Source: Streptacidiphilus rugosus AM-16 (GTDB lineage: Bacteria > Actinomycetota > Actinomycetes > Streptomycetales > Streptomycetaceae). From it: a DNA stretch of 64,000 nt. Positions 8,039 through 15,654 of the stretch are shown here, in pieces; within the stretch, counting starts at the first letter, position 1, and each line of letters opens with the position of its first letter. The notes beneath the pieces are model-generated. The model was not told the origin of the DNA. It did not search any database and saw only the letters and a list, made by a program, of their open reading frames with translations. The stretch lies in NCBI RefSeq assembly GCF_000744655.1, contig NZ_JQMJ01000004.1:992001-1056000 (forward strand), read 5' to 3'. The position numbers and the translations under genes were made by a program.

Positions 8039-8857
8039 TCAGCGCGAGAGTGTGGCGACGGCCTGGGCGTGGACGCCTGGCGCGGCGGCCAGGAGGCTCT
8101 CGCTCTGCGGGGTCCAGGGGCGGCCCTGAGCGTCGGAGACGCGTCCGCCGGCCTCGGTGACGAGCAGCACCCCGGGGAGCAGGTCCGCGCGGGCGCCGGC
8201 GAACTGCCAGAAGGCGTCGATCCGGCCGGCGGCCACGTTCACCAGGTGCAGGGTCGCGGGCACGGCGGTGCGCACGACGAGCGCGTCGAAGAGCATCGCG
8301 GTGATCGAGGAGCCCACGCGCCGCACGACCTTCTCGTCCTCGTCCGGCCGGGCCTGGCTGGTGGCCACGATGCCGAGGCCGAGATCCGCGGTCCGGGAGA
8401 CGCGCAGCGGTCGGCCGTCGAGGTGCGCGCCCGCGCCCATGAGGGCGGTGTAGGTCTCGCCGGTCAGCGGCAGGTGGACCACGGTGAGGACCGGCTGGTT
8501 GTCCCGCACGAGGGTGGCGGTGACCGCCCACTCCGGCAGGGCGTGGAGGTGGTTGACGTTGCCTTCGGCCGGATCCACGACCCACCATTCGCCGGGCGGC
8601 AGCGCGCCGCCGTCGAGCTCGTCCTCCACCCACCCCGCCTGCGGGCGCAGGTGTGTGAGGGCCGGGCGCAGGATGGCCAGGGCGGTGTCGTCGTTGGCGG
8701 CGAGCGCGCGCATCAGTTCGTCGCGGGTCCGGTAGTCGACCACGTCACCGAAGCGCTCGCGCAGCGCGGAGCCGGCCGCGCGCACGGCGATCGCGGTCCG
8801 GTCGAGCAGGTCGGCGTCGGAGGCGGCGACGTCAGTGGTCGGCAGCGTTTCGGACAT
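8039..8857 (-). CDS. Inositol monophosphatase-family protein with altered metal motif
   Basis: A 272-residue member of the inositol monophosphatase/CysQ superfamily starting at ATG 8857, with AAGGGAG about 8 bases upstream. The family's WxxDPxDGTxN motif appears as WWVVDPAEGNVNHLH: the second Asp is Glu and Thr is Asn. The late motif WDxAAG is ADLLPG, keeping Asp but losing Trp, and 'VTEAGGRVSD' follows. These changes suggest a different substrate, changed metal use or reduced phosphatase activity. It is first in a two-gene unit with the oxidoreductase and divergent from the broken LysR gene, which probably once controlled it. Confidence 0.82.
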   Translation of the reverse strand: MSETLPTTDVAASDADLLDRTAIAVRAAGSALRERFGDVVDYRTRDELMRALAANDDTALAILRPALTHLRPQAGWVEDELDGGALPPGEWWVVDPAEGNVNHLHALPEWAVTATLVRDNQPVLTVVHLPLTGETYTALMGAGAHLDGRPLRVSRTADLGLGIVATSQARPDEDEKVVRRVGSSITAMLFDALVVRTAVPATLHLVNVAAGRIDAFWQFAGARADLLPGVLLVTEAGGRVSDAQGRPWTPQSESLLAAAPGVHAQAVATLSR

Positions 8858-8949
8858 GGTGAACTCCCTTGTGAAATACGAGGTGATGAGGCCGTTCGGG
8901 CGAACCGTGCGCCCTGTTCGGCTCTCTGGTCTCGAAGGTATACAGCCCA

Positions 8950-8994
8950 TTGATTAACCTCAAATGCATGTAAAGCACGGCTAGGATTACTCGC
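8950..8994. promoter_or_regulatory. LysR-type box and leaderless promoter in the divergent region
   Basis: TTGATTAACCTCAA at 8950-8963 is a TTGA-N6-TCAA inverted repeat containing the T-N11-A pattern of LysR-type operators, in an unusually AT-rich stretch. A -10-like TAGGAT at 8982-8987 ends 7 bp before the lysR ATG, as expected for a leaderless mRNA, although AGGA in the same spot could instead serve as a ribosome site. This region would control both the lysR gene and the divergent IMPase-like gene. Confidence 0.45.
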
Positions 8995-9903
8995 ATGCAA
9001 TTGGACTTGAACCTGCTGGCCGCGCTCGACGCGCTGCTGGAGGAAGGCAGCGTGGCCGGGGCGGCCGCACGCCTGCATGTCACCGCCCCCGCGATGAGCC
9101 GCAGCCTGGGCCGGATCCGGCGCACGACCGGGGACCAGATCCTGGTGCGCACCGGCCGCACCATGACACCGACGCCGTATGCGATCGCCGTACGCGCACA
9201 GGTGCACGAGCTGCTGCATCAGGTCCAGGGGGTGCTGGCACCGAGCCGCGAGCTGGACTTGGCAACGCTGGAGCGCACCTTCACACTTCGCTGGCACGAC
9301 TCGCTGGTCGCCCTGAGCGGACCCGCGCTGCTCGCAGCGGTACGCGCACAGGCGCCGGGCGTGCGTCTGCGCTTCGTCGCCGAATCGAGCACCGATACCC
9401 CCGAGTTGTAGCGCGGCCAGGTCGATCTCGAGGCGAACGCCAACCGTCCCGGCGCACCGGACATCCGTGCCGAGAGCGTGGGTGAGACCGGCCTGGTCAT
9501 CGTGGTGAGGCAGCGACACCCCCTCACCCGTGTCAGGACGGTCACCGCAGAGCGGTTCGCCGCCGCCGAGCACGTCACCGTCTCGCGACGCGGAAACCTC
9601 GGCAATGCCCTCGACGACGCCCTCGCGCGGCTCGGCCTCACCCGCCGCGTGGTGGCGACCGCGCCCACGGAGGCGGCCGCGCTGGAGTTCGCGCGCGACT
9701 CCGATCTGCTGGTCTGCGTCCCCGAAGCCGCCACCCGCCGCGCGGTCTCCGACCTCGGTCTGGTCGTCCTGCCTCTACCGCTCGAATTGCCGACGGCACC
9801 GATCTACCTGTCGTGGCATCAGCGCTACGACACCGACCAGGCCCACGCCTGGCTGCGCGGACTGGCGCGAACCGCGCTGACCCTGGACGGAACACCTTCG
9901 TAG
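8995..9903 (+). pseudogene. LysR-family regulator interrupted by in-frame TAG
   Basis: The frame from ATG 8995 encodes a typical LysR N-terminus: winged HTH with ALLEEGSVAGAAARLHVT and MSRSLGRIRR, then the start of the effector domain. After residue 138 it meets TAG at 9409-9411 (...DTPEL-stop-RGQVDLEAN...). The same frame continues without another stop to TAG 9901-9903 and encodes the rest of the effector domain (ETGLVIVVRQRHPL, 'LEFARDSDLLVCVPEAA'). Together the parts make a 302-codon gene of normal LysR length. No shift in frame is needed, so a single nonsense change explains it. The shortened product would have DNA binding but no complete effector domain. Confidence 0.85.
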
Positions 9904-10353
9904 TCGGCGCTCTCCGGCCGCTCCACCGATGCGTCCACGCGACGAGGAGGGTTTCGTGATCGCCGGCCGCGACTCGATGAGCACGGTCCGCTCGTCGCAC
10001 GTCACCGTCACCGCCCACTTCACCGGTCGGGAGCCCAACCAGGTCGGCGGCTACGGCGTGCTACGTCTCCACCAGGGCAGTGGAGCGCGAAGACGCCCAC
10101 CCACTGCCCGATGCCGACAAGGCAGCCGAGTAGCCGCCCGAAGACAGCACCAGGCCCCGTCACGTTGGACCCCAAGCCGCCCGCCACGGGCCGGGCTCGA
10201 AGCCCAGTCGTAGCAGCGGGCGCAGAGGTCACGGCCGGCCGGTGGAAGTGACAGGAGAACGTCTGCCCTGCGTCGTTCGCCTCCTCGCAGTCCGCGACCA
10301 GACTGCTACCAGGCCCGGGCAACAGGACTCGGGCATCACACGGGGGAACGCAC
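9904..10353. other. Intergenic region with a possible gene remnant
   Basis: At 9956 a GTG follows GAGGAGG with normal spacing and opens a frame whose first 40 residues look protein-like (SSHVTVTAHFTGREPNQVGG). After about 10,080 the sequence becomes Arg/Pro-rich noise up to the stop at 10,213. This could be a gene start later destroyed by a frameshift; no intact product can be supported. Confidence 0.3.
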
Positions 10354-10881
10354 ATGACCGGGATCAAGACGATGCGGCGGGCGCTGGGCGTCGTGATCGG
10401 GACCGCCGGGCTCGCGCTGGCCGGCACGGTGACCGCCGGCCCGGCTCAGGCCTACGGCGGCGTCAACCTGCACATGGTCTACGGCAACGGCCCGTGCCTG
10501 CGGCCGGACAGCAACGCCCTGGGCTCGCTGGTGCACGCCAACTACTGCGACGGCAACAGCAACGGATGGGTCGTACTGTGGAACAGCTACCACTCCGAGT
10601 TCCGGTTGGAGTGGCTGGGCAACGGCGGCTGCCTCATCCCCAACCACGACGCGAAAGGGGAGCCGGTGGTGGTCACCAACGGGAGCAACGGGACGGTCTG
10701 CGACCGCCCCGACGCCTGGTGGTTCATCCAGCTCTTGAACGACAACGGCACCTGGAACATCGCCAACGCCAGCAACGGCTGGCTGTCGCTGGACTACGAC
10801 ATCTCCTCGAACCATCGCGGGCTCCAGACCTGGGACGAGATCGACTCGAACACCAACCAGCAGTTCTACGGGCTGGGCTGA
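10354..10881 (+). CDS. Exported ricin-type/beta-trefoil-like lectin protein
   Basis: A 175-residue exported protein. The signal peptide has basic residues (MTGIKTMRRA), a hydrophobic core LGVVIGTAGLALAG and a cleavage site near AQA-YGG. The mature part has six-stranded-type repeats with Cys pairs and Trp/Asn-rich motifs: 'GPCLRPDSN', 'GNGGCLIPNH', 'WNIANASNGWLSLD' and a final NTNQQFYGLG, which resemble the QxW-like repeats of ricin B-type carbohydrate-binding modules. No catalytic domain is attached. ATG 10354 is preceded by GGGGGAA. Assignment to the lectin fold is from motif appearance only. Confidence 0.65.
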   Translation: MTGIKTMRRALGVVIGTAGLALAGTVTAGPAQAYGGVNLHMVYGNGPCLRPDSNALGSLVHANYCDGNSNGWVVLWNSYHSEFRLEWLGNGGCLIPNHDAKGEPVVVTNGSNGTVCDRPDAWWFIQLLNDNGTWNIANASNGWLSLDYDISSNHRGLQTWDEIDSNTNQQFYGLG

Positions 10882-11065
10882 GTACGGCAGCCGCCGGTGC
10901 GAACCCTGCGTTCCGTAGCGCTCTTCGACCGTGCCGCACAGACCGGGTCCGCTGCGCGACGACTGCAGGGTCGGTGCGCGCCGGAGCAGCAGGCGACCGC
11001 CGTGGAGCCGGCGGCTTCCGGGCATCCAGAGAGTGACGTCAACAGTGGAACGAGAGGGGACGATC

Positions 11066-11212
11066 ATGCCGGGCTACACAGGTGGGGGCGCGAACAGTGG
11101 CGGCGAGCTGGCGCAAGCCGAGGAGGGCACCGCGCCTGCGGAGCTGACGGACACGACCACCGAGGAGCAGGCGGACGCTGCGAAGGACGCTGAGGCGCCG
11201 TCCGGCGAGTGA
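11066..11212 (+). CDS. Small acidic peptide (48 aa), unknown
   Basis: A 48-residue open frame starting with ATG 11066, preceded by GAGAGGGG at good distance. The product begins MPGYTGGGANSGGELAQAEE and is rich in Glu, Asp, Ala, Thr and Gly with no Cys, no hydrophobic core and a Ser-Gly-Glu C-terminus. It looks disordered. A strong hairpin begins 13 bp after the stop, which supports it being a discrete transcription unit. I do not recognise a family; the acidic, disordered style recalls small adaptor or modifier peptides but it is not Pup. Confidence 0.5.
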   Translation: MPGYTGGGANSGGELAQAEEGTAPAELTDTTTEEQADAAKDAEAPSGE

Positions 11213-11225
11213 CCCGAGCAGCGCA

Positions 11226-11260
11226 CAGGCCCCGCCGTTCATGACGAACGGCGGGGCCTG
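11226..11260 (+). terminator. Perfect 15-bp hairpin terminator
   Basis: CAGGCCCCGCCGTTC (11226-11240) pairs perfectly with 11246-11260 around a 5-base loop, ATGAC. It starts 13 bp after the stop of the small acidic peptide. No T run follows, which is normal for streptomycete terminators. Confidence 0.8.
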
Positions 11261-11601
11261 CTGTGTGCCGGGGGGAAACTCCCACATGCTGGCAGGGGAT
11301 GCCGGGTTTCCGTTCCCCAGGTAACCCGCCGCGTGTCCCCGATCCGATTCCGGCCCGGGAACGTTGACCTCCCCCACGCATCCTCCCGATCCAGCTGCAG
11401 AGCCGTGACCGCTCACTCTGGAGCTCGGCTCCTGGCCTCAGGTATCGGCAGCCAACCCAGTGAACGTATGCGGTCGCAGCACTGGGTAGTGGTCCGCAGC
11501 GGGGATGAGTAACGGCTGCTCATCCGGCGGGGCGGGGTTTCGCGGTTCTCTTGTGAGCAGCAGGGGGGCCGCCCGGTCCCCCGCAGACAAGGGGGAATCC
11601 C
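11261..11601. other. Intergenic region upstream of the aegerolysin-like gene
   Basis: About 340 bp between the hairpin terminator and the next start. No gene recognised; it must carry the promoter of the following exported-protein gene. Confidence 0.5.
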
Positions 11602-12105
11602 GTGAGCATCACGATCCGTAAGAGCGCCGCTGTCCTGCTCCTCGCCGGGCTGGCTGCCGGCGTGCCGGCCGCCGCGGCCAACGCGGCCGGCGCCGCGTCC
11701 GCGGCGCGGGGGGTCGCCGCGACGGACAACGCGCCGGCCCGGAGCGTCTTCGTCGAGGTCGACAACTGGACCCAGTGCGAGATGGACTTCGTCGGCGCCG
11801 ACCTGTCCCACGGGATCTGGACCGGGGTCAACTGGCCGCCCGCCGTGATCACCAACAGCACCTGGGGCGTGTGGGGTTCGGAGTCCAACGGCGTGGCCAC
11901 CGGAACCGAGGGGACGGCCACCTACCAGCTGTTCCACTGCGTCAACCCGGCGAACAACTACAAGTGGGTCGCCTTCCACTGGGACGACCCGTTCGTGGGC
12001 GCCAACTCCTACGACAACAAGGGCACCAGCTCGGGCGTGAAGATCACCCGCAGCGGCGGCAGCGGCGACAACGCCGTGGTCAGCTTCACCGTGAAGACGA
12101 GCTGA
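11602..12105 (+). CDS. Exported aegerolysin / crystal-protein ET79-like protein
   Basis: A 167-residue exported protein from GTG 11602 (AGGGGGAA upstream). The signal peptide SITIRKSAAVLLLAGLAAG ends in an Ala-rich cleavage region near residue 29. The mature domain has the aegerolysin/ET79 pattern: a paired-Cys beta sandwich with GIWTGVNWPPAVITNSTWG, 'WGSESNGVATGTEGTATY' and 'FHWDDPFVGANSYDNK'. Aegerolysins bind membrane lipids and, with a partner protein, can form pores; no MACPF-type partner is seen nearby. Family call is by motif memory and moderate in strength. Confidence 0.65.
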   Translation: MSITIRKSAAVLLLAGLAAGVPAAAANAAGAASAARGVAATDNAPARSVFVEVDNWTQCEMDFVGADLSHGIWTGVNWPPAVITNSTWGVWGSESNGVATGTEGTATYQLFHCVNPANNYKWVAFHWDDPFVGANSYDNKGTSSGVKITRSGGSGDNAVVSFTVKTS

Positions 12106-12148
12106 CGCCCTCCGCCGGGGTCGGACGCCCTGCCATACTGCTCACGTC

Positions 12149-14923
12149 GTGCCGGCAGAACAGCGGAGGACGGGGGGTCGGGCGGTGGTGGCGGGGGCGT
12201 CCGCCCGGCAGTGGCCGTTCGTGGGTCGCCGGGGCGAACTGGAACAGATCGGTGACGCACTGGAGGACGAGGGCTGCGCGGCGGTGCTGATCGCCGGGCC
12301 GTCCGGAGTCGGGAAGTCGCGGCTGGCGGCCGAGGCGTTGGAGCTGTTCCGGGGACGCGGCCACGCGGGCACGCATGTCCTCGCCAGCGGCAACGCCTCG
12401 GCCGTGCCGCTGTCGGCGCTGCTGCCGATCCTGCCCTCCGACCCCGGCACCGAGAACCCGCGGCGGCTGTTCGAGGGGGCGGCCCAGCTGGTCAGGGACA
12501 GGACCGCGGGAGGGGGAGGGCGGCTGGTGCTGGTGGTCGACGACATCGATCTGCTGGACGTCACCTCGCTGGCGCTGCTGGCCTATCTGCTCGCGCACAG
12601 CCCGGTCTTCCTGATCGCCACGCAGCGCACCGGCACCTCGGTGCCGGACATGCTGGAGGCGCTCTGGCGCGGCGGCCGGGCGTTGCGGCTGACCCTGGAA
12701 CGGCTGCAGCGCCTCGGGGTGGAGACCCTGCTGCACCTGGCGCTCGGCGCTCCCGTCACGGCGGCCGCCGCGCAGGCGCTGTGGGAGGCCAGTGTCGGCA
12801 ATCTGCTGCACCTGCGTGAACTGGTGCTCGCCGCCTGCGCCGAGGGGGCGCTGGACGGCCGGGAGGGGGCCTGGCGGCTGGTCGGCAGGCTGTCCGCCAC
12901 CGGCGGGGTACGCGCTCTGGTCGGCGAGCGGCTGGAGCGGCTGAGCCCGGCGGAACGGGCGGTGCTCGAGCTTCTGGCGCTGTGTCAGCCGATCGGCCTC
13001 TCCGACCTCCTGCAGGTGGCCGCCGAGGAGGTGCTGGCCGAACTGGAGCGCACCGGACTGCTCGTGGTCCAGCTGAACCGGCGCCGCCAGGAGGTCTCGC
13101 TCGCGCATCCGCTGCACGCCGAGGTGCTCCGGGAGACGATGCCCAGGCTCACCGCCCGTCGGCTGCTGCTGGCGCAGGTGGAACGGGTGCGCGCGCACGG
13201 GGCCAGGCGCGGCGGCGACCCGCTGCTCGTGGCGTCCTGGCTGCTGGACGCGACCGGCGAGTGCGATCCGGAACTGCTGATCCGCGCCGCCGGGTTGGCC
13301 CATTTCGGACACGACATGGACCGCACAGTGCGACTGGCCGGGGCGGCGCTGGCGTCCGGACCGCAGGTGCGCGCCTCGCTGCTGCTGGGAGCCGCGCTCG
13401 GCGAGTCGGGACGGGGGGCGGAGGCGGTGGCCTGCCTGCGGGAGGCCTTCGAGGCGGCCGACGCCGCGGAGGCGGGACCGGTCGCACAGGTGCTGGCCAT
13501 CAACCTCTACTACGGGACGGGCGATCCGGAAGGGGCACTCGACTGTCTGCGCAGGGCGGCTGCCCGTCGCGCGCCCGGTCGCGCCCCTGAGCTGGCGGCC
13601 GCGCAGGCCACCTACCTCTCGATGTCCGGCCGCACGACCGAGGCGGCGGCCCTGCTCGACGCCGAACTGCCGGACGGCTGGGAGGCGTTCACCGCGCCGG
13701 GCGGCGCAGCCTCCGCGCAGGGTGCGCCGATCGGCGAGGGCGCGGCGGGCTCCGCGGTCACCCGCGTGCACGTGCTGCGGGCCGGAGCCAGGGTGCTGCT
13801 GGACAGCGGCCGGTTCACCGAGGCGGCGCAGGTGGCGGAACGCGGCTTCGAGGAGCACCTGGCCACCCACGAGCGCAGCACCCTGCACCACCCCGCGGGC
13901 TCCCTGCTGGCCTGGGTCAACGCCGAGCTGGAGCTCGGCGACCTGGCGCGGGCGGCGGCGTTGGTCGAGCGCGGACAGGCGATGGCCCTGAGCGACGGCG
14001 CCGACTCGCTCACCCCCTGGTACTCCTGGCAGTCGGGCAGGATCGCGCTGGTGGCGGGGCGCCCGGCGACCGCGGAGCGGCACTTCCTCGAGGCCGCCGC
14101 CCAGGCGCGCGCCGCCACCGACCCCACCCCCGACCTGCTGGCCCAGGCGGGACTTGTACTGGCCCGCGCGGCCCGCAGGGACGTCGAAGGGGTGGCCGCG
14201 CCGCTGCGGCGACTGGAGGAGTTGGCACGGCGGCTGCCGCTGCGGCACGCCGACATCGACCGGGCCCGCGCCTGGGCCCTGCTGCCCGCCGGCGGGGCCG
14301 GCCAGGCCCGCGAGCTGCTGCTCGCCTCGGCCGGGGAGTACGGCGCCCACGGTCACCGCGCCCACACCGTGAGCCTGCTGCACGAGGCACTGCGTCTGGG
14401 CGACCGCGGTGCCGCCGCGACGCTGGCCACCGCGGCCGGCGCCGTGGACGGACCGGCTGCCGCGGCCCGCGCCGCGCACGCGCGGGCGGTGCTGGACCGT
14501 GACCCCGAGGCGCTCACCGCCGCCGCCGAGGCGTTCGAGGGCCTGGGGGCGGAGCTGCTGGCGGCCGAGGCGCTGCTCGGAGCCGCGCAGCTGTGGCGGG
14601 ACCGGGGCGGACAGCGCGCGGCCGCGGCTGCCGACGTCCGCGCGGCCGCGCTCGCCGCACGCTGCGAGGGCGCGCTGCCCCCCGAGCTGCTGGACTGGCA
14701 CACCACCTCGCCGCTGAGCGCCAGGGAACGCGAGGTCTCGCTGTTGGTCGCCGAGGGGCTGAGCAGCCGTCAGATCGCGGAGCGGTTGTTCCTGTCGGTC
14801 CGCACCGTCGACAACCATCTGCAGAACATCTACGCCAAGCTGGGGGTGGCCAACCGGGGCGAGCTCGCCGCGACGGTCGCCGTCCCAGGCCGGGCGACGG
14901 GCGCCGAAGGAGCGAGCCGATGA
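12149..14923 (+). CDS. Large AAA-type LuxR-family transcriptional regulator
   Basis: A 924-residue regulator of the LAL/MalT-like type. The N-terminal ATPase has FVGRRGELEQIG, Walker A GPSGVGKSRL (near residue 51) and Walker B LVLVVDDIDLLD. A long helical tetratricopeptide-like middle follows. The C-terminus has a LuxR HTH, LSAREREVSLLVAEGLSSRQ, then 'ERLFLSVRTVDNHLQNIYAKLGV'. The start is GTG 12149, only about 16 bp after a possible -10 (CATACT), so the mRNA may be leaderless. Its stop overlaps the globin ATG by 3 bp, implying that the regulator and globin are made together. Ligand unknown. Confidence 0.93.
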   Translation: MPAEQRRTGGRAVVAGASARQWPFVGRRGELEQIGDALEDEGCAAVLIAGPSGVGKSRLAAEALELFRGRGHAGTHVLASGNASAVPLSALLPILPSDPGTENPRRLFEGAAQLVRDRTAGGGGRLVLVVDDIDLLDVTSLALLAYLLAHSPVFLIATQRTGTSVPDMLEALWRGGRALRLTLERLQRLGVETLLHLALGAPVTAAAAQALWEASVGNLLHLRELVLAACAEGALDGREGAWRLVGRLSATGGVRALVGERLERLSPAERAVLELLALCQPIGLSDLLQVAAEEVLAELERTGLLVVQLNRRRQEVSLAHPLHAEVLRETMPRLTARRLLLAQVERVRAHGARRGGDPLLVASWLLDATGECDPELLIRAAGLAHFGHDMDRTVRLAGAALASGPQVRASLLLGAALGESGRGAEAVACLREAFEAADAAEAGPVAQVLAINLYYGTGDPEGALDCLRRAAARRAPGRAPELAAAQATYLSMSGRTTEAAALLDAELPDGWEAFTAPGGAASAQGAPIGEGAAGSAVTRVHVLRAGARVLLDSGRFTEAAQVAERGFEEHLATHERSTLHHPAGSLLAWVNAELELGDLARAAALVERGQAMALSDGADSLTPWYSWQSGRIALVAGRPATAERHFLEAAAQARAATDPTPDLLAQAGLVLARAARRDVEGVAAPLRRLEELARRLPLRHADIDRARAWALLPAGGAGQARELLLASAGEYGAHGHRAHTVSLLHEALRLGDRGAAATLATAAGAVDGPAAAARAAHARAVLDRDPEALTAAAEAFEGLGAELLAAEALLGAAQLWRDRGGQRAAAAADVRAAALAARCEGALPPELLDWHTTSPLSAREREVSLLVAEGLSSRQIAERLFLSVRTVDNHLQNIYAKLGVANRGELAATVAVPGRATGAEGASR

Positions 14924-15654
14924 CCCCCGAACAGGTGACCCTGGTCCAGGACTGCATGCGGCGGCTGGCACCGGACCTGCCGACCCTCTCCCATGCCTTC
15001 TACACCCGCCTCTTCGCCGAACAGCCGGCCCTGCGCGCCCTGTTCACCACCGAGCCGACGGCACAGGAGCAGAAGTTCTCCGACGAGCTGACCGCGATCG
15101 TGACGGCCGTGTCCGACTTCGACGCCTTCGTGGAGCGGGCGCGACGGCTGGGGAGCAACCACCAGGACTACGGAGTCCGCGTGGCGCACTACGGCCACGT
15201 GCGCCGCGCCCTGCTGGGGACCTTCGCCGAGGCGCTGGGCGACGCCTGGACCCCTGAGCTGGACGCGGCCTGGTCGGGCGCCTACGACATGCTCGCCGAG
15301 GCGATGATGATGGCTCCCGCTCCCGCCCACGCCCCGGGCCGGGCCCCGCCTGACCCGCCCGGCGGCGGCCGCCGCGCCTCACTCGCTGTGCAGCACCTTG
15401 GCGATCGTCAGCCGCGCCGCCGCCCGCGCGGGATCAACGCGCCGAGGGCGGCCAGGGCGACCCCGGAGAGCACCAGCAGCGTCACGTTGCCCGGATGCCA
15501 GACCTCCCGCATCGAGGCGGGGAAGTCGATGCCCCCGGCCCGCCCCGTGACCGGGAGGATGAGCCGCTCGGCCAGGATGCCGAGCGGCACGCCGACCGCT
15601 CCTCCGGCCAGGCCCAGCGCCGACATGGAGGTGACCATCATCGCCGTGACCTGA
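14920..15654 (+). CDS. Single-domain globin with an abnormal C-terminal extension
   Basis: The first ~130 residues are a bacterial globin: MTPEQVTLVQDCMRRLAPD..., 'FYTRLFAEQPALRALF' and SNHQDYGVRVAHYGHV, where the His after Asn is the expected haem ligand. Such globins bind O2 or NO. The ATG overlaps the LuxR stop. Beyond residue ~133 the frame stays open for another ~110 residues of Pro/Arg/Ala-rich sequence and runs 247 bp into the 3' end of the opposite-strand permease gene. That tail is probably not functional; a lost stop or an indel near 15,320 is likely. Confidence 0.8.
   Translation: MTPEQVTLVQDCMRRLAPDLPTLSHAFYTRLFAEQPALRALFTTEPTAQEQKFSDELTAIVTAVSDFDAFVERARRLGSNHQDYGVRVAHYGHVRRALLGTFAEALGDAWTPELDAAWSGAYDMLAEAMMMAPAPAHAPGRAPPDPPGGGRRASLAVQHLGDRQPRRRPRGINAPRAARATPESTSSVTLPGCQTSRIEAGKSMPPARPVTGRMSRSARMPSGTPTAPPARPSADMEVTIIAVT

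Noticed and set aside
12086..14971. A 961-codon open frame antisense to the LuxR-type regulator
   Set aside because: High-GC third-position bias keeps the opposite strand open. Its product is Gln/Arg/Gly-rich with no domain, while the plus-strand frame has complete ATPase and HTH motifs.
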